Part shown: one piece after another, positions 7,045 through 12,703 of the stretch
Layout of the letters: each line of letters opens with the position of its first letter
Numbering within the stretch: position 1 is the first letter of the stretch
Source: Rhodanobacter sp.
GTDB taxonomy: Bacteria; Pseudomonadota; Gammaproteobacteria; Xanthomonadales; Rhodanobacteraceae
Length of the DNA: 12,703 bases
Direction of reading: 5' to 3'
Assembly (NCBI GenBank): GCA_026193555.1
Contig: JAPHUU010000061.1
Span: 1-12,703, forward strand
Notes under the pieces: generated by a model
What the model was told of the DNA's origin: nothing
Databases searched by the model: none
Seen by the model: only the letters and a program-made list of their open reading frames with translations
Program-made: the position numbers and the translations under genes

Positions 7045-8340
7045 ATGGCCCGCACTCTCGCCGCATGGCTGGCGTATCAGGAAAGCGTCAATCCGCGCAC
7101 CATCGAGTTGGGGCTCGAGCGCGTGCGCGAAGTCTGGCGACGGATGGGTGCGCCAGCACCGGCGCGACGGGTGATCACGGTGGGCGGCACCAACGGCAAG
7201 GGCTCCTGCGTGGCCTTGCTGGAGGCCATGCTGCAGGCGGCAGGGCGGCGGGTGGGCTGTTTCACCTCGCCGCATCTGCTGGAGTACAACGAACGGGTGC
7301 GCGTCGATGGCGGGAACATCGACGATGCCTCGCTGGTGGCCTCGTTCGAGCGGATCGAGTCGGCCCGCGCCGCGGGCCGGGCAGATGAGATCCGGCTGAC
7401 CTATTTCGAGTTCGGCACGTTGGCCGCGCTGGATCTGTTCGCCCGTGCCGATCTCGACGTGGCGATCCTGGAAGTGGGCCTGGGCGGGCGGCTGGACGCG
7501 GTGAACATCGTCGATGCCGATGTGGCGATCATCACCACGGTCGACCTCGATCACATGGACTGGCTGGGCCCGGATCGCGACAGCATCGGGCGCGAGAAGG
7601 CCGGCATCGCGCGGGCCGGGCGGGCGGCGATCGTGGGCGAGACGGTGCCGTCGATCGGGCTGCTGCAGGCGCTGGCTGCGTGCGGCGCACGGGTCGAGCG
7701 TGCCGGCATCGACTTCACGATGGAGCATCGCGTCGAGGGCTGGCGCTGGCAGCATCGCGATGGCCTGGCGATGGAATTGCCCGAACTCGCACTGGCCGCA
7801 CCGGTGCAATACGCCAATGCGGCGACCGCGATTGCTGCCATGCATGTGTTGTGCCGTGGCGGCGAACCGATCGCGCCGCAGCAGTTCCTCGCTGCCGTCG
7901 GCCGCGGCATGCAAACCGCGCAGATACCGGCGCGGTTGCAGTCGCTGGGCGGCGCGCCGCGCCTGGTCGTGGATGTGGGCCACAACCCGCAAGCGGCGCG
8001 GGCACTGGCGGAATGGCTGGACGTGCAGCCGGCCGGCGCGGTGCATGCGGTCTACGGCGCGCTGGCGGACAAGGATGTGGCCGGGGTGATGGCGGCGCTG
8101 GGACCGCGGATCGCCTATTGGCATCTGGCGGGACTTGACCGCGATACGCCGCGTGGCCTGGCTGCGGGTGCGCTGGCGGAGGTACTGCGGCAAACCCTGC
8201 CGCAAGCCGCGTTCGCAACCCATGCCGATGTGGCCGATGCGCTGCGGGCGGCCCGCGCGGACACGTCGGAAGCGGGGCAGATACTGGCATTCGGCTCGTT
8301 CTTCGTCGCCGGTGCGGTGATCGCTGCACCGTCTGGCTGA
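7045..8340 (+). CDS. folC: Bifunctional dihydrofolate synthase / folylpolyglutamate synthase FolC
   Basis: This cytoplasmic Mur-ligase-type enzyme adds glutamate to dihydropteroate to make dihydrofolate, then extends the polyglutamate tail of folates. Seen: the P-loop VGGTNGKGSC (K52 of the chosen form), the folate/ATP region FTSPHLLEYNERVRV, the E.GLGGRLDA.N motif, ITT.DLDH.D.LG, a lysine-bearing REKAGI, and DVGHNPQAA in the C-terminal domain. Two ATGs are possible. I prefer 7045, where the protein opens MARTLAAWLAY as homologues do; 7012 would add eleven unrelated residues, and neither has a good ribosome binding site. The chosen form has 431 residues, normal for the family. It is followed by the SPOR gene, cvpA and purF. 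accD, the usual gene before folC in pseudomonads, is not upstream; the copper ATPase gene ends 175 bases before this start. Confidence 0.95.
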   Translation: MARTLAAWLAYQESVNPRTIELGLERVREVWRRMGAPAPARRVITVGGTNGKGSCVALLEAMLQAAGRRVGCFTSPHLLEYNERVRVDGGNIDDASLVASFERIESARAAGRADEIRLTYFEFGTLAALDLFARADLDVAILEVGLGGRLDAVNIVDADVAIITTVDLDHMDWLGPDRDSIGREKAGIARAGRAAIVGETVPSIGLLQALAACGARVERAGIDFTMEHRVEGWRWQHRDGLAMELPELALAAPVQYANAATAIAAMHVLCRGGEPIAPQQFLAAVGRGMQTAQIPARLQSLGGAPRLVVDVGHNPQAARALAEWLDVQPAGAVHAVYGALADKDVAGVMAALGPRIAYWHLAGLDRDTPRGLAAGALAEVLRQTLPQAAFATHADVADALRAARADTSEAGQILAFGSFFVAGAVIAAPSG

Positions 8341-8369
8341 ATATCCTCGGCGCAGCATCCACGATCACG

Positions 8370-8398
8370 CTGATGGCTCTGGCGCAGGCAGGTATAAT
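8370..8398 (+). promoter_or_regulatory. Sigma-70 promoter before the SPOR-domain gene
   Basis: A consensus -10 box, TATAAT (8393-8398), stands 17 bases after CTGATG (8370-8375), a half-matching -35. Transcription would start near 8405, about 35 bases before the TTG start. It would let the SPOR gene, cvpA and purF be transcribed apart from folC. Confidence 0.7.
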
Positions 8399-8439
8399 CG
8401 CCCTGTTGTGTGCGGTGTCAGCCGCCTTGGAGCGAAGTC

Positions 8440-9471
8440 TTGAAAACACGCCTGCTGGGAGCCGCCGTCCTTTTTGCCTTGGCGGTGCTGTTTCTGCCGA
8501 TGATATTCAACGGCAAGCCACCGACAGCGGAAGGCGACCAGGCGGTCAGCCTGGCGATTCCGCCGTCGCCCGATCGCGACCTGAAAACCAGGACCATGAA
8601 CCTGGCCCCGGATGCCGCGGTGTCGACCACCAGCGCGCCGGCCGCCGCCGCGTCAGCCAATACGACGAGCTCAACCTCAACCGCAGCTCCGCCGGCTTCC
8701 GGCGACCAGCTGGCCAGGGTGAACATCGGATCGAGTCGCCCACGCGACGTGGAAACCGATCCCGAGGCTGGCAAGAGGCCGGTGCCGACCACGGTCACGA
8801 CCGACAGCGTGACGGCAAAGCCGGTGATTCCGATGCAGGCCAAGCAGCCGCCCGTGGTTGCGCCGGTGCCGCGCCAGAAGCCGGCACTGCCCGCCGCGGC
8901 GAAACCTGCGGCAGCGCCTGTTGCCCGGGCCGCGGACGACACCGGCCGCTACACGCTCGACCTCAGCGCCTATGCCAGCGCGACCGGTGCCGCGAACCTG
9001 CAGCGCCGCGTGCGAGCGCTGGGGTATCCGGTCACTGGCTACCCGATCACCCAGGCGGGCCAGCGGCGCACACTGGTGATAGCCGGGCCATTCGGTACGC
9101 GCACGGCCGCGGAGGCTGCGCGACTGAAGATTGCCCAGTCGATCCCGGGTACGCCGGTGCGGCTGCAGCAGGGCGCAAGCCGTGCCGGAGGGACGGTGGC
9201 CGCATCGCCGACGCCTGCGGGTGGTCATGCGAAGGCCGGCGGTTGGGCCGTTCAAGTGGTTGCGATGAGCAACAAGGCCGACGCCATGGCGTTGCGCGAC
9301 AAGCTGCGCAGCAACGGTTTCGATGGCTTCGTCGATTCGGTGCAATCCGGCGGTCGGAGGCTGTGGCGGGTGCGCGTCGGTCCGCAAACGCAGCGCACCG
9401 ATGCGCAGCGCGTACATGACCAGATCAAGGCCAAGCTCAACATCGACGGCAACGTCGTTCCGGTGCCCTGA
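8440..9471 (+). CDS. Inner-membrane-anchored SPOR-domain protein (DedD-like), TTG start
   Basis: SPOR domains bind peptidoglycan stripped of stem peptides at division sites, so this is probably a septal envelope protein. The start is placed at TTG 8440: GGAG (8429-8432) stands seven bases before it, and the product opens KTRLLGAAVLFALAVLFLPM, a short cytoplasmic tail plus one membrane helix. An in-frame ATG at 8410 would add ten residues upstream of that signal and is unlikely. A long low-complexity periplasmic stretch rich in Ala, Pro and Thr (about 30-168) follows. The C-terminal SPOR domain (about 268-343, from GGWAVQVVAM) is clear. Residues 170-245 (YTLDLSAYAS...LQRRVRALGYPV...RTLVIAGPFGT) look like a second, diverged copy. 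Total 343 residues. It lies between folC and cvpA, as the SPOR gene does in pseudomonads. The dedD name is by analogy only, so no symbol is given. Confidence 0.88.
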   Translation: MKTRLLGAAVLFALAVLFLPMIFNGKPPTAEGDQAVSLAIPPSPDRDLKTRTMNLAPDAAVSTTSAPAAAASANTTSSTSTAAPPASGDQLARVNIGSSRPRDVETDPEAGKRPVPTTVTTDSVTAKPVIPMQAKQPPVVAPVPRQKPALPAAAKPAAAPVARAADDTGRYTLDLSAYASATGAANLQRRVRALGYPVTGYPITQAGQRRTLVIAGPFGTRTAAEAARLKIAQSIPGTPVRLQQGASRAGGTVAASPTPAGGHAKAGGWAVQVVAMSNKADAMALRDKLRSNGFDGFVDSVQSGGRRLWRVRVGPQTQRTDAQRVHDQIKAKLNIDGNVVPVP

Positions 9472-9522
9472 GCATGCGAGTCTCAGCGCACGCCCGCACG
9501 CGAATCCGGCAGGGGTGAACCG

Positions 9523-10140
9523 ATGAACTGGGTCGATTACATCATCGTCGGCGTGCTCGGCCTGTCGGTCATCATCGGGCTGTGGCGCGGACTGGTTTCC
9601 GAAGTGCTGGCGCTGGCGATCTGGATCACCGCATTCTGGGTGGCATGGATTTTCGGTCCGGTGGTGGCGCAGCATTTCGAGCGCATCATCGGTCTGCCCT
9701 CGGTGCGGATCATCGTCGGTTACGGGCTGTGCTTTGTCGCCGTACTGGTCCTCGGCGCGCTGTTGCGTTTCGTCGTCAACAAGCTGGTGGAGAGCACCGG
9801 GTTGTCAGGCACGGATCGTCTGCTCGGCATGCTGTTCGGCTTTGCTCGTGGCGTGCTGCTGGTGACCTTGCTGGTCTTCCTGGTCGGCTTCACCGCATTC
9901 ACCCGCGACCCGTGGTGGCAGCACTCGGTGCTGCTGCCGCAGTTCCAGCATGTGGCGTCCTGGCTGGAGCAGCATGTACCGGCCAACGCGCGTGACTATC
10001 TGCATCCACCGGCGTCGTTGCCGCAGCTGCCCAGCTTGCCGCAGGCGCTGACAGCCCCCATCTCCGGCGCGCTACCTGCGCCAGCAGCCTCGTCGCCGGT
10101 AGCGCGGGCGAAAGCCGCTGGCCAACCCACGAATCCTTGA
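9523..10140 (+). CDS. cvpA: CvpA family inner-membrane protein
   Basis: CvpA is a small inner-membrane protein first named for its need in colicin V production and often encoded just before purF; its biochemical role is poorly defined. The 205-residue product opens MNWVDYIIVGVLGLSVIIG and has about four membrane segments: residues 5-20, 26-46, 62-86 and 103-125. Family blocks visible are LWRGLVSEVLAL and LDRxLGMLFGFARG in the form TDRLLGMLFGFARG. A Pro/Ala-rich cytoplasmic or periplasmic tail (about 160-205) is longer than in E. coli CvpA (162 residues). AGGGGTGA (9512-9519) is a good ribosome binding site three bases before ATG 9523. It lies 51 bases after the SPOR gene and 16 before purF, so co-transcription with purF is likely. 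Confidence 0.92.
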   Translation: MNWVDYIIVGVLGLSVIIGLWRGLVSEVLALAIWITAFWVAWIFGPVVAQHFERIIGLPSVRIIVGYGLCFVAVLVLGALLRFVVNKLVESTGLSGTDRLLGMLFGFARGVLLVTLLVFLVGFTAFTRDPWWQHSVLLPQFQHVASWLEQHVPANARDYLHPPASLPQLPSLPQALTAPISGALPAPAASSPVARAKAAGQPTNP

Positions 10141-10156
10141 AAGCAGGCAATAAACC

Positions 10157-11632
10157 ATGTGCGGAATCATCGGCATTGTCGGTACCACCGAAGTGGCATC
10201 GGCGCTTTACGACGGCTTGACCGTGCTGCAGCACCGCGGACAGGACGCGGCCGGCATCGCCACGGTCGATGGCGCGCGCCTGCGTCTGCACAAGGGCAAC
10301 GGGCTGGTGCGTGACGTGTTCGGGCAGGCTGCGATGAGCGGATTGCGCGGATGCAGCGGCATCGGCCACTGCCGTTATCCCACCGCCGGTTCGGAAGGGC
10401 TGGCCGAGGCGCAACCGTTCTACGTGAATTCGCCCTACGGCATCGCGTTCGCGCACAACGGCAACCTGGTCAATACCGAAGTGTTGCGTCGACAGATGTT
10501 CGAGGACGACCGTCGCCACATCAACACCGATTCGGATTCCGAGGTGCTGCTGAACGTGCTGGCGCACGAGCTGCAGATCCAGGACCGGATGACGTTGACC
10601 CCGGACCACATCTTCAAGGCGGTAGCCGGCGTGCATGCGCGGGCCGTCGGCGGCTATGCCTGCGTGGCGCTGGTGCTGGGTTACGGACTGATCGCGTTCC
10701 GTGATCCGCATGGCATCCGGCCGCTGGTGCTGGGTGAGCGGGTGACGATGGATGGCCGCGAATACGCGGTGGCCTCGGAATCGGTTGCGTTCGACGTGCT
10801 GGGCTTCAAGCGCGTGCGCGACATCGAGCCGGGCGAGGCGGTGATCATCACCGATGACGGCCAACTGCACAGCCGCCGTTGCGCCGAAGGTGCGCCGCAT
10901 ACACCATGCATCTTCGAATATGTCTACCTGGCGCGTCCGGACTCGATGATCGAGGACGTATCGGTATACAAGGCGCGCCTGCGCATGGGCGAGAAGCTGG
11001 CCGAGAAGATCCTGCGCGAATGCCCGGACCACGGCATCGATGCGGTGATTCCGATCCCCGACACCGCCCGCACCGCCGCCAGCGCCCTTGCAGGTGCACT
11101 TGGCGTGCCGTTCCGCGAGGGCTTCGTCAAGAACCGCTATATCGGCCGCACCTTCCTCATGCCGGGGCAGGGCGAACGGGTGAAATCGGTGCGCCGCAAA
11201 CTCAACGCGATCGATCTGGAATTCCGCAAGAAGAATGTGCTGCTGGTGGACGACTCGATCGTGCGCGGTACCACCTCCAAGCAGATCATCCAGATGGCCC
11301 GCGACGCCGGCGCAAAAAACGTCTACTTCGCCTCGGCGGCACCGCCGGTGCGCTATCCGAACGTGTACGGCATCGACATGCCGTCGGTTTCCGAGCTGAT
11401 CGCGGCCGGTCATACCGAGCAGGAAGTGGAGAAAATGCTGGGCGCCGACTGGCTGATCTATCAGGATCTCAAGGATCTGATCCGGGCGGTGCAGGAGGGC
11501 AACGAAAACCTGCGGCAGTTCGACACCTCGTGCTTCTCCGGCGAGTACATCACCGGCCTCGAGCAGCAATATCTGGAGCAGATCCAGATGCTGCGCTCCG
11601 ATGACGCCAAGGCAGCGCGACGCGTTGTGTGA
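10157..11632 (+). CDS. purF: Amidophosphoribosyltransferase PurF
   Basis: PurF catalyses the first committed step of purine synthesis: PRPP plus glutamine gives 5-phosphoribosylamine. The product begins MCGIIGIVG, so Cys2 becomes the N-terminal nucleophile of the glutaminase domain once Met is removed. There is no propeptide, so this is the E. coli rather than the Bacillus type. Other blocks: [40 protein letters not shown] and [12 protein letters not shown]. The C-terminal phosphoribosyltransferase half carries [28 protein letters not shown], the PRPP loop [14 protein letters not shown] (D365, D366) and a late [10 protein letters not shown]. Length 491 residues against about 505 in E. coli. 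The 16-base gap after cvpA holds only a modest AAGCAGG ribosome binding site. No PurR-type operator was recognised. Confidence 0.97.
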   Translation: MCGIIGIVGTTEVASALYDGLTVLQHRGQDAAGIATVDGARLRLHKGNGLVRDVFGQAAMSGLRGCSGIGHCRYPTAGSEGLAEAQPFYVNSPYGIAFAHNGNLVNTEVLRRQMFEDDRRHINTDSDSEVLLNVLAHELQIQDRMTLTPDHIFKAVAGVHARAVGGYACVALVLGYGLIAFRDPHGIRPLVLGERVTMDGREYAVASESVAFDVLGFKRVRDIEPGEAVIITDDGQLHSRRCAEGAPHTPCIFEYVYLARPDSMIEDVSVYKARLRMGEKLAEKILRECPDHGIDAVIPIPDTARTAASALAGALGVPFREGFVKNRYIGRTFLMPGQGERVKSVRRKLNAIDLEFRKKNVLLVDDSIVRGTTSKQIIQMARDAGAKNVYFASAAPPVRYPNVYGIDMPSVSELIAAGHTEQEVEKMLGADWLIYQDLKDLIRAVQEGNENLRQFDTSCFSGEYITGLEQQYLEQIQMLRSDDAKAARRVV

Positions 11633-11642
11633 CGTGCTCATT

Positions 11643-11676
11643 CCTCGTCTCCTCCCCTGCGGGGAGAGGACCGAGG
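11643..11676. repeat. Imperfect hairpin repeat between purF and the DUF455 gene
   Basis: CTCCCC (11652-11657) pairs with GGGGAG (11661-11666) around TGC, and outer arms CCTCG (11643-11647) and CGAGG (11672-11676) extend the structure. It has no T tract, so it is not a standard terminator. In style it resembles the short intergenic palindromes rich in CTCCCC...GGGGAG that I recall as frequent in Xanthomonadales and other GC-rich proteobacteria. Its repeated nature cannot be shown from one copy. Confidence 0.5.
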
Positions 11677-11704
11677 TGAGGGGCGGGTGCCCGCGGGAAA
11701 CGCC

Positions 11705-12514
11705 ATGAACGACCTCCATGCCGCCGCCAAACGCTGTCTCGACGCCACCGACCCGATCGACAAGCTGCGACTCACTCATGCCACCTGGCAGGCCCTGCAG
11801 GCCGGCGAGCTGCTCGTCGACCCCGCGTCGCCGCCGCCGGAGTCGATCGCCGCGCCCGGTCGCCCCGACAAGCCGCGCCTGGTCAACGCACGTCAGGTGC
11901 CACAGCGCGGACTGGGCAGCGAGCAGGGCCGTGCCGCCCTCGTGCATGCGGTGACGCATATCGAATTCAATGCGATCAACCTGGCCTGGGACGCGGTCTA
12001 CCGCTTTCGCGGCAAGCCGGACGCCTACTACCGTGACTGGGCCAGCTGCGCCAACGACGAGGCGCGCCATTTCGCATTGCTGTCCGGGCGCCTCACCGAA
12101 CTCGGCCACGCCTACGGCGATTTCGACGCGCACGACGGACTGTGGGCGATGGCCGAGAAAACTGCTCACCACGACACCGCCCGCATGGCACTGGTGCCGC
12201 GCGTGCTGGAGGCGCGCGGGCTGGATGTCACGCCCGGCATGATCGCGCGGCTGCGTCATCTCGGTGACAACCGCACGGTGGCGATCCTGGAAGTGATCCT
12301 GAGTGAGGAAGTCGCCCACGTAGCCGCCGGCACCCGCTGGTATCGACACTGCTGCGAGCGTGACGGGATCGAGCCGGTCGAGACGTTCTTCACGCTGCTG
12401 CGCGACTACATGGGAGTCAACCTGCGCGGACCGTTCAACCGGCCTGCGCGGCTGGAGGCGGGATTCGTCGAGGAAGAGCTTGATCGGCTGGCGGCGCTGG
12501 CCCTGGAAAACTGA
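11705..12514 (+). CDS. DUF455 ferritin-like domain protein of unknown function
   Basis: The function is not known. The 269-residue product matches the DUF455 family, which has a ferritin-like four-helix fold. Residues spaced like a di-iron site are visible: E87 ([18 protein letters not shown]), E119 and H122 (NDEARHF), E169 (RVLEARGL), and E202 and H205 (LSEEVAHV). This E, ExxH, E, ExxH pattern suggests two metal ions bound within the helical bundle, as in oxygen-activating enzymes such as tRNA hydroxylase MiaE; that chemistry is inference. The start at ATG 11705 is preceded by GCGGGA (11691-11696); an in-frame GTG at 11687 would add six residues. A cysteine pair (CC, about 210-211) and a C-terminal acidic helix end the protein. 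It lies about 70 bases after purF and before a terminator, so it may be read with purF or alone. Confidence 0.82.
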   Translation: MNDLHAAAKRCLDATDPIDKLRLTHATWQALQAGELLVDPASPPPESIAAPGRPDKPRLVNARQVPQRGLGSEQGRAALVHAVTHIEFNAINLAWDAVYRFRGKPDAYYRDWASCANDEARHFALLSGRLTELGHAYGDFDAHDGLWAMAEKTAHHDTARMALVPRVLEARGLDVTPGMIARLRHLGDNRTVAILEVILSEEVAHVAAGTRWYRHCCERDGIEPVETFFTLLRDYMGVNLRGPFNRPARLEAGFVEEELDRLAALALEN

Positions 12515-12577
12515 CGTACCCGAGCGTTGCGCTCGTCTGCCGCATGCTTGGGCAGCGGCCCGGCAGGCAGAAACAAG

Positions 12578-12602
12578 AAAGCCGGCGCTTGGCCGGCTTT
12601 TT
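12578..12602. terminator. Bidirectional Rho-independent terminator
   Basis: AAAGCCGGC (12578-12586) pairs perfectly with GCCGGCTTT (12592-12600) around a five-base loop, followed by two further T's. It lies 63 bases after the DUF455 stop. Read on the other strand it also ends in a T-rich run (TTTCTTGTTT), and it lies just beyond the 3' end of the convergent tRNA-Pro gene, so it probably serves both. Confidence 0.88.
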
Positions 12603-12612
12603 CATCGAATTT

Positions 12613-12689
<77 letters not shown>

Positions 12690-12703
12690 TGGGAAGCCGC
12701 GTA

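Noticed and set aside
8373-9419. 348-residue plus-strand open frame overlapping the SPOR gene
   Set aside because: It is out of frame with the membrane anchor and SPOR domain, and its Gly/Arg-rich product looks like a shadow.
9899-12349. 816-residue minus-strand open frame opposite cvpA, purF and the DUF455 gene
   Set aside because: It spans three well-supported genes on the other strand and matches no family; shadow of codon bias.

Overview
The window looks like chromosomal DNA from a GC-rich gammaproteobacterium. It most resembles the Xanthomonadales, Rhodanobacteraceae-like (Rhodanobacter, Dyella, Frateuria). This is inferred from the high GC, the preserved folC-SPOR(dedD)-cvpA-purF order, the protein styles, and AT-rich signals confined to promoters and terminators. 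I see no IS element, phage gene, integrase or CRISPR array. Species and genus cannot be fixed without a search.

Layout. (1) 1-1098: the 3' three quarters of prpD (2-methylcitrate dehydratase, propionate catabolism), followed by a weak terminator-like hairpin. (2) 1099-1473: a 375-base non-coding stretch with a perfect 12-base palindrome and promoter-like boxes, leading into an OmpA-family outer-membrane protein gene (1474-2622). (3) A strong two-way terminator (2646-2674) separates this gene from a convergent fosmidomycin-resistance-type MFS exporter, fsr (4010-2775, minus). (4) A 110-base divergent region holds two inverted repeats. From it a MerR-family metal sensor gene (4121) is read rightwards, overlapping by 8 bases a Cu+-type P1B ATPase gene (copA-like, 4542-6869). 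(5) folC, a TTG-started SPOR-domain gene, cvpA and purF follow as a compact housekeeping cluster (7045-11632). (6) A short hairpin repeat precedes a ferritin-like DUF455 protein gene (11705-12514). Its terminator also serves a convergent tRNA-Pro(CGG) gene at the right edge (minus).

How the genes work together. The merR-copA pair is a self-contained copper sensing and efflux unit, translationally coupled and probably autoregulated from a palindrome just before merR. The ATPase has YHS and CPMHP-type metal-binding modules in place of the usual GMTCxxC domain. folC to purF link folate polyglutamylation, cell-envelope/division (SPOR), an inner-membrane CvpA protein and the first step of purine synthesis, a cluster known from pseudomonads and relatives, where accD usually lies just upstream of folC. 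Here the copper operon occupies that place. prpD, ompA, fsr and the DUF455 gene have no clear functional tie to these units.

I found no convincing wholly new system. The points most worth following are the long inverted repeat in the fsr leader, the merR operator with a possibly leaderless transcript, the unusual metal-site residue of the MerR protein, the copper operon beside folC, the tandem SPOR domains, and the uncharacterised DUF455 ferritin-like protein.
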